Source: Vibrio alfacsensis (GTDB lineage: Bacteria > Pseudomonadota > Gammaproteobacteria > Enterobacterales > Vibrionaceae). From it: 64,000 nt of DNA. Positions within the stretch are counted from its first letter, which is position 1; the number at the start of each line of letters is the position of its first letter. Below the pieces are notes generated by a model, which saw only the letters and a program-made list of their open reading frames with translations, had not been told where the DNA came from and ran no database searches. The translations under genes and the position numbers were made by a program. Below are positions 8,568 through 18,650 of the stretch, piece after piece. The stretch is from the NCBI RefSeq assembly GCF_003544875.1, contig NZ_CP032094.1, positions 1,426,001-1,490,000 of the forward strand, given 5' to 3'.

Positions 8568-9956
8568 TCAACGATATTGAAACTGGGGGCTAAGCCAAAG
8601 CAGTGATAGTTTCATCTCTGCACTCGGTGCTTTTTGCATGACTAAATTTGTATGTTCATTTAGCGCATCGCCATACAAATGTTCACCGATTTTTTCTACT
8701 AGCTCATCGGCGCTAACACCTAGAGCTTTCACATTTTTCATTACTCGTTGAGCTATTTGATTCGATAGTTGCCACCGCTGCGTAAGAGCAGATGGACTGT
8801 TGTAATCCGCATCGTTATCAGGCCACCCAGCAGGAGATCCTGATAAAAAAGGGGGTTGTCCTAAGTTTCTTAAAGCGCCTAATATCCAATTTTCAACGTT
8901 ATCAGCACGCTTTTCGTTTGATCCTAAATACGCCATATCTATACTGCGTAAAACCGCAAATAACCACTCTTGAGAAGTACGAAAACGAAGCGGTTGTGCC
9001 GAGTGACTTTGCGCACTTTTAATCAGTTGACGATAAACCGGAAGTAAATCGCCTTTCGACTTTAAGTAAGTCTGGCTCAAAGGCTCAATAAGTGATTCAC
9101 CAGACGGACCACAGAAATGTCGAGCTAATTTTCTAGCCAAATGGTTTGCGGTATCTGGGTGCAGCGCTAAATCGTGTAGACACGCCCTACCCTGATCGAT
9201 CCCCTTTTGTGGATAACGCTTACCAAGCAAAGTAATCGTACCCGGTTCATGAGCTGCGGCGTTAAACTGAAACCCAGTTCTTGGCACTCTAAACCCGACA
9301 CTCCACCCTGTGATCGCTTTAGAAAGTTCAATCACATCTTGTTGTGTATATTGGCTATCAACACCAAGCGTGTGCAACTCCATGATCTCTCGGGCAAGGT
9401 TCTCGTTTAAGCCTTTACCCCGCAAAGTACCTTGCTTTGAGTTAGGTCCTACCGACAAATTATTATCAAGGAACATCAACATTGCTGGATGCTGATTGAC
9501 GGCTAAAAGCATATCAACGAAATTGCCATTCCAATGCTTACGAACAACTTCATTCTCTACACTTGCCACTATTGGCTGAACTTTTCTCGTATCAGCGGAG
9601 ATGGCGAAGTGATTACTCCAAAACTGAATCAGTCGCTCTTGAAAGCCATGTGGTGTATTCAGCGTTTGTAAATTTCGTGCCTCTACCTGCCGCAAATACT
9701 GTTGTTTAAAAAACGAACCAAGTCGTTGCTGTACTTCCCGTTTCTTCTTAGGAGACTGCTTAAGCTTTCGCTTAGTTTCATTAAACGCGCTGAGTTCCAA
9801 TAGTACATCATGAGAACTTAACAACTTAGTCACGGATTCATGCCAATATGTTTCACTGCTAAGTTGCTTCTCTAACGGCAACGTCTGTTGGCCATAAATC
9901 GGCCCAAAACCAAACCGCTGTTCAGATATAATGTTTTGATTTGGGTAATACTGCAT
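8568..9956 (-). CDS. DUF1800 family protein
   Basis: A protein of about 462 residues, first gene of the DUF1800-DUF1501 pair. Family hallmarks are RFGFGP near the N-terminus, LIQFWSNHFAIS, the NENLAREIMELHTLGVD block and AHEPGTITLLGKRYP. No obvious signal peptide, unlike its Tat-exported partner. An ATG at 9956 with GGAA 6 nt upstream is favoured over one four codons earlier that lacks an SD. Function unknown; co-export or assembly with the DUF1501 partner is an inference from the conserved pairing. Confidence 0.85.
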   Translation of the reverse strand: MQYYPNQNIISEQRFGFGPIYGQQTLPLEKQLSSETYWHESVTKLLSSHDVLLELSAFNETKRKLKQSPKKKREVQQRLGSFFKQQYLRQVEARNLQTLNTPHGFQERLIQFWSNHFAISADTRKVQPIVASVENEVVRKHWNGNFVDMLLAVNQHPAMLMFLDNNLSVGPNSKQGTLRGKGLNENLAREIMELHTLGVDSQYTQQDVIELSKAITGWSVGFRVPRTGFQFNAAAHEPGTITLLGKRYPQKGIDQGRACLHDLALHPDTANHLARKLARHFCGPSGESLIEPLSQTYLKSKGDLLPVYRQLIKSAQSHSAQPLRFRTSQEWLFAVLRSIDMAYLGSNEKRADNVENWILGALRNLGQPPFLSGSPAGWPDNDADYNSPSALTQRWQLSNQIAQRVMKNVKALGVSADELVEKIGEHLYGDALNEHTNLVMQKAPSAEMKLSLLWLSPQFQYR

Positions 9957-10153
9957 AACCATTTCCATGTAATGCGTTCAATTCGGGTTAATTGATTTTC
10001 ATGGTTAACCTCTAGAAGTGTCTTGACCAATTCTAGTGGCTAGCGTTGCTTTCCATATCAATGAAATGGATTACATTTACCGCACCAATACTTGTTTCAG
10101 CATTAACTATTCCAAGTAACATTTGAGCAGCATCGCATTTCAGTAAAGCGACA

Positions 10154-10179
10154 TAAATTCCAATATACACTTTCGATAA
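10154..10179 (+). promoter_or_regulatory. Possible sigma-28 (FliA) promoter for the chemoreceptor
   Basis: TAAA at 10154-10157, 14 nt, then TTCGATAA at 10172-10179 resembles the flagellar TAAA-N15-GCCGATAA consensus. It lies about 147 nt upstream of the chemoreceptor start in the 369-bp gap 9957-10325, which otherwise shows only AT-rich DNA. Confidence 0.4.
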
Positions 10180-10325
10180 CTTTCAAACCGTGTATTTACT
10201 CACAGCAATTTTATCAATCAACACTAAAATAAAACAAAACGAAAGAAAGTCATCCATATTTTATAAATTCATTTTCTAGGTTGGCTACTTTCTCCATGGA
10301 CTTTTGTGATTGATTAGGAGACAAG

Positions 10326-12134
10326 ATGTTTCACTTGGACCAGTTTAGTTTTGGTAAACGGCTCGGGGCTGGGTTTGCGTTTATTATTTTAATGTTACTC
10401 ATTGTTTTCGGCGAGGGGCTTCGTGCCCGTTGGGTAACAGAAAATCAAATAGACCAGCTCAACGCTGCCAACGTTGGTGTACGTGAAGTATTTGGCCTAC
10501 AAGTTCTTGAGAACAGTTACCTAAATACTCGTGATCCTATTTATGCTGAGCGATTCAAAAAATGGCACGGTATTAACCTAAACAACTTTATTGCCAACCG
10601 TGAGTTATTTACCAACCAATCCGATCGCCTCCTTGTTGATACCTTTGCAAACGCGGGAACCTTATATGGAAAAGAGTTCGAACGCTTTCATCAACAAATG
10701 CTCTCTATTCAAACATTGGCCTCGTCATTAGAAAGCCTTGAACAAAAATGGAGCACTCAGTTTTCTTCCGATGCTGCTCAACTCATGCTGGTGAAACTCC
10801 GTCAAGCTCGCACTGAAATCGAGCTCACACTAGATCCAACGCTGACAAAACAATGGCAACACCAACTTGAACAACTGGCTGTCCAACCTAGCATCGAGAA
10901 AAGTGATGTAACGAATTACCAACGTGGGTTAAATGAGCTAACGGGATTGGTAGAAAAGTCCATAGCGACACGTGAAGCTATGATAAAAGACGCTACAGAA
11001 GTTCGAGACAGTGCAAAAGCTCTAGCTGCAAATATTGAAGCGGCAATGCTCAAAGAAAAGCGCTTTAGTGCGATTGTAAGCATCGTCGTATGTTTATTGG
11101 CTCTTGTGATCAGTTTCTTTATCGGATTAGTGCTTACACGTTCGGTTGTAAACCCAATTAAAGCCACGATCGAAATCGTCAAGCGACTCGCAGATGGTGA
11201 GCTGCATCATCGTCTACCAGAACAAGGCAAAGACGAAATGGCAAGCCTAGCGATTGCTATCAATCACATGACAAATTCACTTCATCACATGGTTAGCGAT
11301 ATCAGCCACAATCTTGCGCTTCTTAACAATATGACGACCGAAGTCGCATCTATGGCTAAAGACAACAATGAAGGTTCGAAAAAACAACTCATGGAGTCCG
11401 AGTCGGTCGCAACAGCAATGACTCAATTGACGACAACCATGGGAGAAATCACGAATAGTGTCTCTGATGTTGCTGACAGTGCCAAGCAAAGCCAACAACT
11501 GATCGCGCATTGTAACGAAATTACGGATAAAGCGATTGACGATTTTTCCAAGCTTGATTCGGAGATCATGGGCGCATCAACTGTCGTTGAAAAGCTGGCA
11601 CAAGGGACAGAGAACATCAGTTCAATGCTCGAAGTGATCAACAGCATTTCAGATCAGACCAACCTTCTTGCGCTTAATGCTGCGATTGAAGCGGCACGTG
11701 CCGGAGAACAAGGCAGAGGATTCGCAGTGGTAGCAGATGAGGTTCGTATGTTAGCGCACAGAACGCAAGACTCGACAAAAGAAATCAATACAATTATCGA
11801 TTCTCTGCGTCATGATGCGTCACAAGCCGTCAGTGTCATGGGGCAAAGCAGAAAAGCGATGTTAGTTTCTCAGCAACAAGTTAATGACATTGGCATCAAT
11901 CTAAACGATGTCCAACATCTCGTTCAAAACGTTGCAGATCAAGCGATAAACTTATCCTCAGCATCCATTGAGCAGAATGTCACCGCAGAATCATTTAACG
12001 ATAGCATGCACGTCATTGTAGAAATTACTCGTACGTCCTCATCCACCGCAAGCGTACTTGAAAAAACAGCACGTCAGCTTTCCCAGTGTAGAGATGACAT
12101 CAATACGCACATGACAAAGTTTCAGTTATCTTAA
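10326..12134 (+). CDS. Methyl-accepting chemotaxis protein
   Basis: A 602-residue transmembrane chemoreceptor. It has a first membrane segment at residues about 13-31, a periplasmic helical-bundle sensor to about 240, a second segment at about 244-267, a HAMP domain at about 268-322 and a methyl-accepting signalling domain whose tip ([20 protein letters not shown]) begins near residue 442. The C-terminus ends FQLS and lacks a CheR/CheB-binding pentapeptide. AGGAGA precedes the ATG. The ligand is unknown; the all-helical sensor resembles four-helix-bundle or HBM types rather than Cache domains. Confidence 0.95.
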   Translation: MFHLDQFSFGKRLGAGFAFIILMLLIVFGEGLRARWVTENQIDQLNAANVGVREVFGLQVLENSYLNTRDPIYAERFKKWHGINLNNFIANRELFTNQSDRLLVDTFANAGTLYGKEFERFHQQMLSIQTLASSLESLEQKWSTQFSSDAAQLMLVKLRQARTEIELTLDPTLTKQWQHQLEQLAVQPSIEKSDVTNYQRGLNELTGLVEKSIATREAMIKDATEVRDSAKALAANIEAAMLKEKRFSAIVSIVVCLLALVISFFIGLVLTRSVVNPIKATIEIVKRLADGELHHRLPEQGKDEMASLAIAINHMTNSLHHMVSDISHNLALLNNMTTEVASMAKDNNEGSKKQLMESESVATAMTQLTTTMGEITNSVSDVADSAKQSQQLIAHCNEITDKAIDDFSKLDSEIMGASTVVEKLAQGTENISSMLEVINSISDQTNLLALNAAIEAARAGEQGRGFAVVADEVRMLAHRTQDSTKEINTIIDSLRHDASQAVSVMGQSRKAMLVSQQQVNDIGINLNDVQHLVQNVADQAINLSSASIEQNVTAESFNDSMHVIVEITRTSSSTASVLEKTARQLSQCRDDINTHMTKFQLS

Positions 12135-12180
12135 ACCCGCGATACTACATGGCTGTATCAGACCGATACAGCCAATTTCA

Positions 12181-13053
12181 TTACACGCAAAAGTGGCAGT
12201 TTTCTCGATCTAAACCATGAACACCAGACAAATTGATTAGGTGATCACGGCCCGCTGCCAGTCCCATTTCATACCCCTCTAATAAAACGGATTGACGCAT
12301 AGAAAGACGCTGGACATGAAACTCATCTGGTGGCGCAATAACTCGAACTCGAGTACCCTCTGGTGGGTTTCGAATAAATGCCAATGACTCATTATAATTT
12401 TCAGAACGGTGCAACATAGCATCTGCCATTTGTGGATGCTCCGCAAAGAGTTTTTTCATCAACCACGGCGTTTTTACTGGTTTTTTTTCGTAATTAAGTG
12501 GATGTGACAACAAAACGGTGATGTCTCTTGCACCTCTGCGGTAGGCTTCACGAACCGGAATCGAGTCAGCCACACCACCATCGGTATAACAGCCCCCAGA
12601 AAAACAAGGAGTTCGTTTGTATGCAATCGGCAATGCCGTTGTCGCCTCAATCGCGTTACCAAAATTCGCTCTATTTACGCGATAGTAATCCGCTTTGCCC
12701 GTATCTACATTCGTCGTTGCTGCTAAAAAAGGAATGCCATCAAAAAGCTTCGCTTCATCGACCGGATACAAACGATTGGATTCTTCAAATAACCATTTAA
12801 CATCAATTAAGTCGCCGCCTTTTAAAAATCGACGAGGATCGAAAAAACGCTTACTGGTCGCTAATTTTGTGATCACATTGATGCTGCGGTGCGGATAATC
12901 GGTCAAATATCCAATGAGATTTGATGCGCCTGCGGATACACCAATCGCAAAATCAAATGGTTTGTAGTCTTGCTCTAAAAAGGCATCTAAAACGCCGCTA
13001 GCAAAAACGCCACGCATTGCGCCACCCTCGACGACGATTGCTTTTGTTGCCAT
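12181..13053 (-). CDS. Patatin-like phospholipase
   Basis: A 290-residue cytoplasmic or peripheral lipase of the patatin family (YjjU-like). The glycine-rich oxyanion motif EGGAMRG is at residues 9-15, the nucleophile elbow GVSAG places Ser40 at the active site, and the catalytic Asp lies in YTDGGVADSIP. The C-terminal third matches the extended YjjU-type tail. GGGGGG lies 4 nt before the ATG at 13053. No signal peptide or secretion motif, so an internal lipid-turnover role is more likely than an ExoU-like effector. Confidence 0.9.
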   Translation of the reverse strand: MATKAIVVEGGAMRGVFASGVLDAFLEQDYKPFDFAIGVSAGASNLIGYLTDYPHRSINVITKLATSKRFFDPRRFLKGGDLIDVKWLFEESNRLYPVDEAKLFDGIPFLAATTNVDTGKADYYRVNRANFGNAIEATTALPIAYKRTPCFSGGCYTDGGVADSIPVREAYRRGARDITVLLSHPLNYEKKPVKTPWLMKKLFAEHPQMADAMLHRSENYNESLAFIRNPPEGTRVRVIAPPDEFHVQRLSMRQSVLLEGYEMGLAAGRDHLINLSGVHGLDRENCHFCV

Positions 13054-13235
13054 GTTTCCCCCCAATAAATACGCTTCAAAGATTACTGAAATTCGTGCTA
13101 CAGCAACAATCGGTTATTCTTATTATTGAGATAGATGAAGTCTATTTATATCTGACGTTTAAAATGAAAACTAAATGTGCAAAAGCCTCGAGCAAAGATT
13201 GAACGAGGCTTTGTAAACATTAAAAACACAGTCAA

Positions 13236-13877
13236 TTATGAAAATACGGTCTTGTACGCTTCCGCCGCTCCGTCAATAAACATCTGAGTGCCAATCACCG
13301 CAAGGATCAAGCCCATCATCTTAGTAATCACGTTTAGAGCGCTTGGGCCGACCGCTTTGACCAAACGGTCACCAAATAAAAACAATACATAGGTGATCAA
13401 ACATAAGACCGCAAACGACACAATGGTAATGATCGTCTGATCAAACCCGCCCGCAGTGGCAAAGTTCATGGCGGTCGCTATCGTTCCTGGCCCAGCCAAA
13501 ATAGGCATTGCTAGAGGCGAAACCGCAATACTAAGGGCGGCTTGTTGTTGAGCAGGAGAATAAGCCTTTTCTTTGGTTTTTTGATGTGTCGATTCACCTT
13601 GTAGCATGCGGAAACCAATCATAAAGACTAAGATGCCTCCGGTAATACGTAAGGCATATAAGGTGATACCAAACAGATCAAAAATGAGTTTTCCGGCGAC
13701 CGCAAATACCGCCACAATCAAAAAGGCAAAAAACACCGAGCGAAGCGCGATCGAACGGACCGTCTCTTTCTCTTCATCCGCCGTCAAACTCAAAAAAATG
13801 GGAATATTGGCTATCGGATTCATAATGGCAAAAAAGCCCATAAACACCGTAACGGTATGCAGGATCAGTTCTTTCAT
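13236..13877 (-). CDS. MarC family integral membrane protein
   Basis: A 213-residue inner-membrane protein with six predicted segments in two three-helix repeats. The family signatures FFAIMNPIANIPIFLSL and AMPILAGPGTIATAMN are both present; these related half-motifs are typical of MarC/YchE/YhgN (UPF0056/SnatA). Some relatives export amino acids (alanine), but activity of this member is not known. The ATG at 13877 is used in preference to a GTG three codons upstream. Monocistronic. Confidence 0.9.
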   Translation of the reverse strand: MKELILHTVTVFMGFFAIMNPIANIPIFLSLTADEEKETVRSIALRSVFFAFLIVAVFAVAGKLIFDLFGITLYALRITGGILVFMIGFRMLQGESTHQKTKEKAYSPAQQQAALSIAVSPLAMPILAGPGTIATAMNFATAGGFDQTIITIVSFAVLCLITYVLFLFGDRLVKAVGPSALNVITKMMGLILAVIGTQMFIDGAAEAYKTVFS

Positions 13878-13991
13878 GCAACTCACTTCTATAAACTATT
13901 GATTCTGATACTCAGTATAACCAAATCCCCTACTAACTCACGGACTAAATTTCAATCTAATCGCATACGTCACAAGCAAAAATGCTATCGA

Positions 13992-15122
13992 CTAGCGTCT
14001 TTCTAGCAACATCATAGCTTCTGTGTGATCCGTATGGGGAAACATGTCAAACCACTGACTGCGTAATACCTTATAGCTCGACATCACCAACAAATCTTTG
14101 GCCATAGTATCCGGATTGCAGCTCGAATAAATCACGTATTTTGGCCCAGACAATTCTAGTTGCTCAGCCAATGATGCCCCCAATCCTCTTCGAGGAGGAT
14201 TCACCAATATCAACTCTGGCATTTTCTCTTGTGACTGAGAGAAATTTCCCGAATCCAATGCGGCAAAATCTAAATTATCAATACCCATCATTGCGGCTGA
14301 ACGCTTTGCACTTGCGATCGCCTCGGCTTCAATTTCAATCCCCGTGACTGAAGTATGCTCTGACGCACAATGCAAACCAAAGCCACCAACACCACAAAAA
14401 AGATCCCACATGGTCTTAGGTTTAATCTCTGCCACCCATTGTTGTGCGGTGGCATAGAGTTTTTCGGCCACCTGTGGATTGGTTTGAAAAAAGCTCTTAG
14501 GTCTTATTACCAAAGGAACATGATTAAAGCGCTCAAGTAAACTCTGCTGCTGAGTGAGAAAGATTTCTTCTTCCCCTTCAAGACGCGCCATATGGACAGG
14601 CTGAATATTCACCGTCACCACCGTTGCATTAGGAAAGGCTTGCTGCAAGCGAGGTAAATTCGCTCGTACCCGCTCCAAAGCCGAGTCACTGCGCATCACA
14701 AATCGCAGCATGAATTCACCACTATTTTGCGCTCGCGTCAGCAACACGAATTTCAATTCACCTTTCTTTTTAACTTTGTTGTAAGGAGGTATACCAGCTA
14801 CGCGAATCCAGTCTTGCAAATAGCTTAAGAACTGCTGCGTCTCATCAGGATAAAGAGGACAATTAACTAACGATAATGGTGAACCATCTTGCACGTTTTC
14901 AATGCCTAGCGTGGGTTGATGCGCCGCCCCAAGTGCAACCATCTTTGCCTTATTGCGAAACTGTGTTTTCTCACTCAGCACTGGCGGTAACCACTCTTGT
15001 GGAGAAAATGGGGCAAACATCGCCCTCAGTCGAGCGTCTTTCTGCTCTACTTGAAGTGAGTATGGGATGTCGCTGTTTTTACAAGAAGCACAACGCTGCT
15101 GAGCAAAGAATTCACATCGCAT
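13992..15122 (-). CDS. rlmC: 23S rRNA (uracil(747)-C(5))-methyltransferase RlmC
   Basis: SAM-dependent RNA methyltransferase of the RumA/RumB/TrmA family. Near the N-terminus [12 protein letters not shown] supplies the Cys residues of a [4Fe-4S] cluster, with a later Cys in [10 protein letters not shown]. The SAM motif [14 protein letters not shown], the NPPRRGLG motif and the catalytic Cys in YSSCNPDT follow. No TRAM domain is present, which separates it from RlmD and fits RlmC. 376 residues match the E. coli protein (375). An ATG at 15122 is preferred to a TTG six codons earlier. Confidence 0.95.
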   Translation of the reverse strand: MRCEFFAQQRCASCKNSDIPYSLQVEQKDARLRAMFAPFSPQEWLPPVLSEKTQFRNKAKMVALGAAHQPTLGIENVQDGSPLSLVNCPLYPDETQQFLSYLQDWIRVAGIPPYNKVKKKGELKFVLLTRAQNSGEFMLRFVMRSDSALERVRANLPRLQQAFPNATVVTVNIQPVHMARLEGEEEIFLTQQQSLLERFNHVPLVIRPKSFFQTNPQVAEKLYATAQQWVAEIKPKTMWDLFCGVGGFGLHCASEHTSVTGIEIEAEAIASAKRSAAMMGIDNLDFAALDSGNFSQSQEKMPELILVNPPRRGLGASLAEQLELSGPKYVIYSSCNPDTMAKDLLVMSSYKVLRSQWFDMFPHTDHTEAMMLLERR

Positions 15123-15267
15123 GATGAATCGCCGTTTCAAAGAAAAAGCGCAAGTCTAGCTCTCTACTCTCGCTTTACTATTCTGATTATTTACCATGAC
15201 GATAAAAATGTTTATGTTGTACAAACAAACGTAAAAAAACGCATTAGAAGAGCAAGGACGTAATCCC

Positions 15268-15990
15268 GTGAACAGTACCATACAAACCATCTTAAACCAC
15301 CGTTCAATTCGAAAGTTTCGCTCTGAGGCAATTTCGAGTGAACAACTACAAACCATTATCCAAGCGGGATTAGCCGCGTCGTCATCAAGTATGTTGCAAG
15401 TCGTGTCTATTGTTCGAGTCACCAATCTTGAAAAGCGTAAACGGCTCGCACAATACGCGGGCAATCAAGCTTATGTAGAAAGTGCCGCGGAGTTTTTGGT
15501 GTTTTGTATCGACTACCAACGCCATATCAGCATCAACCCAAATGTCCAAGCAGATTTTACTGAATTGACGCTCATTGGTGCGGTTGATTCAGGCATTATG
15601 GCGCAAAACTGTTTGCTTGCCGCGGAGTCTATGGGATTGGGGGGCGTCTACATCGGCGGTTTAAGAAATAACGCAGAACAAGTGGATGCGCTGCTCGAAT
15701 TGCCTCAAGGCTCTGCCGTGCTATTTGGCATGTGTTTAGGCCATCCTGATCAAAGCCCTGAAATCAAACCCCGTTTACCAGCTCATGTCATCGTACATGA
15801 AAATCAATATGAGCCGCTTAACTTAGATGATATTCAGCACTACGACCAAACGATGCAGAGTTATTACGCCAATCGTTCTAGTAACCAAAAACAGAGCACT
15901 TGGTCTCAAGATGTGTGTAGCAAACTATCTGGTGAGTCACGCCCTCATATTTTACCCTACTTAAACAGCAAAGGCTTAACTAAGCGTTAA
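15268..15990 (+). CDS. nfsA: NADPH-dependent FMN oxidoreductase / nitroreductase (FRP/NfsA)
   Basis: A 240-residue FMN enzyme extremely similar to the V. harveyi NADPH-flavin oxidoreductase FRP that supplies FMNH2 to luciferase, and to E. coli NfsA. Shared motifs are HRSIRKF (residues 11-17, FMN phosphate), AASSSSMLQ and the near-invariant AESMGLGGVYIGGLRN. The C-terminal R-rich loop HILPYLNSKGL binds NADPH. It starts at GTG with AAGGA 10 nt upstream. No lux genes are in the window, so here it probably serves general flavin reduction and nitro-compound or quinone reduction. Confidence 0.94.
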   Translation: MNSTIQTILNHRSIRKFRSEAISSEQLQTIIQAGLAASSSSMLQVVSIVRVTNLEKRKRLAQYAGNQAYVESAAEFLVFCIDYQRHISINPNVQADFTELTLIGAVDSGIMAQNCLLAAESMGLGGVYIGGLRNNAEQVDALLELPQGSAVLFGMCLGHPDQSPEIKPRLPAHVIVHENQYEPLNLDDIQHYDQTMQSYYANRSSNQKQSTWSQDVCSKLSGESRPHILPYLNSKGLTKR

Positions 15991-15998
15991 AGAAAATT

Positions 15999-16021
15999 GC
16001 CCTGTGGTTAAATCACAGGGC
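15999..16021. terminator. Bidirectional terminator after nfsA
   Basis: GCCCTGTG at 15999-16006 pairs with CACAGGGC at 16014-16021 around a 7-nt loop, between the convergent ends of nfsA and the small membrane protein gene. Confidence 0.85.
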
Positions 16022-16027
16022 GTTTAA

Positions 16028-16399
16028 CTAATTCAACCTAAACTGCTTATAAGTCATATAGCTCAATAGAATGAAAAAAGCAGGATCACTCCAACCAAAA
16101 CCAATAAAAACACCTATCACACCCGCATACACGGTAATCACAGCACCTAATAGATTGGTAATAAGTAATGCCTTAAATAATTGCTTTGCCATTCGCCCCG
16201 GCTCAACATCTTTTAACATGTAGCTGATAGCCGCAATACCACCTAAAAAGATTGAAGTATGCTGAGACAAAAACAAAGCATATTGATCGTTGATCTGTAC
16301 TCCATACATCGGCCACATCGTAGTTGGTATGAAAAACAAAGCAAAAGCGAACAATGCATAGATCGCGCCATGTACAGTAAGAAAAGTACGATTAGTCAT
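16028..16399 (-). CDS. Small four-helix membrane protein, unrecognised
   Basis: A 123-residue inner-membrane protein with about four hydrophobic segments (around residues 5-25, 40-60, 72-92 and 98-115) and a short charged tail. I do not recognise the family. It follows ydhR by 4 nt on the same strand, so the two are almost certainly co-translated; the ydhR stop context CAGAGTGA also provides its ribosome binding region. A role linked to the YdhR enzyme is an inference from this coupling. Confidence 0.75.
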   Translation of the reverse strand: MTNRTFLTVHGAIYALFAFALFFIPTTMWPMYGVQINDQYALFLSQHTSIFLGGIAAISYMLKDVEPGRMAKQLFKALLITNLLGAVITVYAGVIGVFIGFGWSDPAFFILLSYMTYKQFRLN

Positions 16400-16403
16400 G
16401 ATG

Positions 16404-16712
16404 TCACTCTGCAATTGGCGCACAATTAATGTGACTCAATGGGCCATTAATATCAAATACTTGGCCTCGCACTTCCGTTATGCCCATACTTTTTAATCGT
16501 GCAGTATGCATGTCCAAATACGCCATAGCAGAAGCTTCATCTTCAAATAAGTAGATACCGCCCCCTAAGTTATCTTTCTGACTCTCGGTCCAAATCTTCC
16601 AAAGGAAACCTGGCTCTTGATTGATGGACTGCGCCAACTCAACCATAGCATTAGACATTTCTTCCCCAAAAGGACCGTGATATTCAAAATCAACTTGAAG
16701 TAATTTAACCAT
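16404..16712 (-). CDS. ydhR: YdhR-like putative monooxygenase
   Basis: A 102-residue protein closely matching E. coli YdhR, a dimeric alpha/beta-barrel protein of the antibiotic-biosynthesis-monooxygenase fold. Shared stretches are [34 protein letters not shown] and HTARLK. Proposed activity is cofactor-independent oxidation of a small hydrophobic or quinone-like compound; the true substrate is not known. It is the first gene of a two-gene operon, divergent from a LysR-type regulator 107 bp away that is the natural candidate controller. Confidence 0.9.
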   Translation of the reverse strand: MVKLLQVDFEYHGPFGEEMSNAMVELAQSINQEPGFLWKIWTESQKDNLGGGIYLFEDEASAMAYLDMHTARLKSMGITEVRGQVFDINGPLSHINCAPIAE

Positions 16713-16745
16713 GAGCGCCTCTTAAATTTATTGACTCAGTTTCGA

Positions 16746-16761
16746 TGTGAGAATTATCACC
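16746..16761. promoter_or_regulatory. CRP-like site between ydhR and lysR
   Basis: TGTGA-GAATTA-TCACC matches the CRP consensus TGTGA-N6-TCACA at nine of ten core positions and lies centrally between the divergent starts. Confidence 0.45.
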
Positions 16762-16819
16762 TGTATAAATTTGACAAAAAAGTTCATAATACTGCCAATA
16801 ACTGTCGAAAAACTGACCA

Positions 16820-17716
16820 ATGAAACTCAAAACAACCTTAGAGCAATGGCAAACATTGCAAGCGATTGAGCAAGCAGGCAGCATCCAATCTGCCGCAATA
16901 CGACTGAATAAAAGTCATACGACATTAATCTATTCAATAAAAAAACTGGAATCACAGCTCGGCCTTAAGCTCATTGAAGTGAAAGGACGTAAGGCAGGAT
17001 TAACGGAACATGGCAAGACCATGCTGCGCCGTGCACAATCGATGCTGGACCAAGCAAGAGAGTTGGAGGTGATTAGTAAGCAATTAGATAGCGGTGTCGA
17101 ATCCGAAATAACTGTTGCCATCGACCATTTATGCGATCAGCGTTGGTTGTATGAACCGTTAAGTCAGTTTTTTCTACACAACAATACAACGTCAGTTCAA
17201 GTAGTAGAAACATCATTGAGTAAAACAACTGAGATGGTGACTAATGAACTGGCTGACATTGCCATCATCAACTTACCGATCACTAATTACCCAGCCGAAG
17301 CCTTTGGTGTGACCTCAATGGTACCCGTCATTGCAACTCATCACCCCCTAGCTTCACAGAGTTTAGTTTCACTGGCCGATTTTTCTACTACTAGCCAGAT
17401 TGTTGTTCGTGATCTGGGAGAATCAAAAAAAGAAAAACGAGATGTAGGCTGGTTACGCGCTCGACAAAGAATCACCGTCGACAGCTTTGATCATGCATTT
17501 CGTGCGGTAGAGCAAGGAGTTGGATTTTGTCGTGTTCCTGAGCATCTTGTCGAATATCGCCAAAGTGACAAAATCAAAGTTCTGGAATTGGAACACTCAA
17601 ATCAGTATCAAGTTGCATTGCACCTCACCTTACCGAAAGGCGCAAAGAGTGGAGCGGCAACACTGGACTTATATCGAATCCTATTAAAGAGTGCTTCGAA
17701 TCGCATGGCACGTTAA
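16820..17716 (+). CDS. LysR family transcriptional regulator
   Basis: A 298-residue regulator with an N-terminal winged helix-turn-helix (residues about 5-64; QAIEQAGSIQSAAIRLNKSHTTLIYSIKKLE) and a substrate-binding effector domain from about 90 to 290. It is divergent from ydhR and the small membrane gene, the classical LysR arrangement, so these are its likely targets along with its own promoter. The effector is unknown. The SD is weak; the ATG at 16820 was chosen because the HTH begins directly after it. Confidence 0.92.
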   Translation: MKLKTTLEQWQTLQAIEQAGSIQSAAIRLNKSHTTLIYSIKKLESQLGLKLIEVKGRKAGLTEHGKTMLRRAQSMLDQARELEVISKQLDSGVESEITVAIDHLCDQRWLYEPLSQFFLHNNTTSVQVVETSLSKTTEMVTNELADIAIINLPITNYPAEAFGVTSMVPVIATHHPLASQSLVSLADFSTTSQIVVRDLGESKKEKRDVGWLRARQRITVDSFDHAFRAVEQGVGFCRVPEHLVEYRQSDKIKVLELEHSNQYQVALHLTLPKGAKSGAATLDLYRILLKSASNRMAR

Positions 17717-17789
17717 CCGCGTACTGTTAGTCTTGCTGCTACATCAATCAATAAGTAGATGGCGAATCGAATCAAACTCAATCCCAACG

Positions 17790-18389
17790 TCAGGAGTTAC
17801 GATAGCCATCCAAAAATAGCATCAGAATATCATCAACCGTTTTCTTGCGTTGTTCTAACGTCGGTTCATCTAGATTGGCAACCAACTGTGGCCATAAGAA
17901 ATTTCCTTTCAACAGACACATCAGCATGTTACTCATCATGACCGGATCGTGGGGCTTTATCCTCTTATCATCAATCGCTTGGGCAAACCATAAATCTAGC
18001 TGCTGATCTTGACGTTGGAGTTGATGTAAATAGCTGCTAGCAAACTCAGGGGTGCGAATAAACTCGCTGATGACCATTCTTGCTAATGGCAGCCCAAAAT
18101 CTTCATACATCGAGTCGAGCTTAGCGTGTAAATACCCCCTAAGCTGAGTGTCCAGATCTGCCATTGGACAATACTGAAATTGTAACTTCGCTGTCTGTTT
18201 CTCTAGGGCAGCTTGTATCGATTCAATAAACAACAGATCTTTACTCTCAAAGTGGCGATATAAAGTCCGTTTTGATGTAGCTGCACGCTCGCATACTCTG
18301 TCCATGTTAGCGCAAGTAAAACCATGCTCAATAAACTCTTGTTGAGCCGCTTCTATAAGCGCTAGGCGTTTCTTTTCTGAAAGTTTCAT
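17790..18389 (-). CDS. TetR family transcriptional regulator
   Basis: A 199-residue repressor-type protein with a TetR_N helix-turn-helix at residues about 5-52 (ALIEAAQQEFIEHGFTCANM, then SKRTLYRHFESKDLLF) and a ligand-binding C-terminal domain resembling AefR-like members. An upstream ATG would add 16 residues; I prefer 18389, which places the HTH at the usual distance. It is divergent from a three-gene outer-membrane operon, and a palindrome at 18449-18466 in the shared region is the best operator candidate. Confidence 0.9.
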   Translation of the reverse strand: MKLSEKKRLALIEAAQQEFIEHGFTCANMDRVCERAATSKRTLYRHFESKDLLFIESIQAALEKQTAKLQFQYCPMADLDTQLRGYLHAKLDSMYEDFGLPLARMVISEFIRTPEFASSYLHQLQRQDQQLDLWFAQAIDDKRIKPHDPVMMSNMLMCLLKGNFLWPQLVANLDEPTLEQRKKTVDDILMLFLDGYRNS

Positions 18390-18448
18390 TTTCTCTGATT
18401 TATTACCCGCTAAAACTGCAGCAGGAGTATAACGCATACGCCTTAAAT

Positions 18449-18466
18449 GTATACTTTAAAGTTTAC
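18449..18466. promoter_or_regulatory. Palindromic operator candidate for the TetR regulator
   Basis: GTATACTTTAAAGTTTAC is symmetric at 16 of 18 positions and lies just upstream of tetR and about 185 bp before the envelope operon start. Size and symmetry fit a TetR-dimer site. Binding is inferred. Confidence 0.55.
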
Positions 18467-18591
18467 TTTTGTGTTTTTCAAGTAAGATGCGGTCGCCGAT
18501 GTTAAAGCTCCTTACAAAATACAATAACGCTTAACTCAAGCTTTGGCGCTTTGTCTTCCTGACGAAGTAATATTTTTCTGTGATACCAATA

Positions 18592-18624
18592 CCGCAGGTA
18601 ACTTTTTACCTACGGCGTTTTTTT
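18592..18624 (+). terminator. Intrinsic terminator in the leader of the envelope operon
   Basis: CCG-C-AGGTAA (18592-18601) pairs with TTACCT-A-CGG (18606-18615) around a 4-nt loop and is followed by seven T residues (18618-18624). It is oriented to stop rightward transcription 27 nt before the first operon gene, so it acts either as an attenuator or as the 3' end of a short leader RNA. Confidence 0.7.
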
Positions 18625-18650
18625 GTTTGTCACACTCAATGAAGTTCATT

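Noticed and set aside
15156..15464. 102-codon minus-strand ORF over nfsA start
   Set aside because: Lies within the nfsA coding region and its promoter on the other strand.
18487..18534. 15-codon ORF in the envelope operon leader as a gene
   Set aside because: Weak SD and no homologue; mentioned only as a possibility in the attenuator finding.
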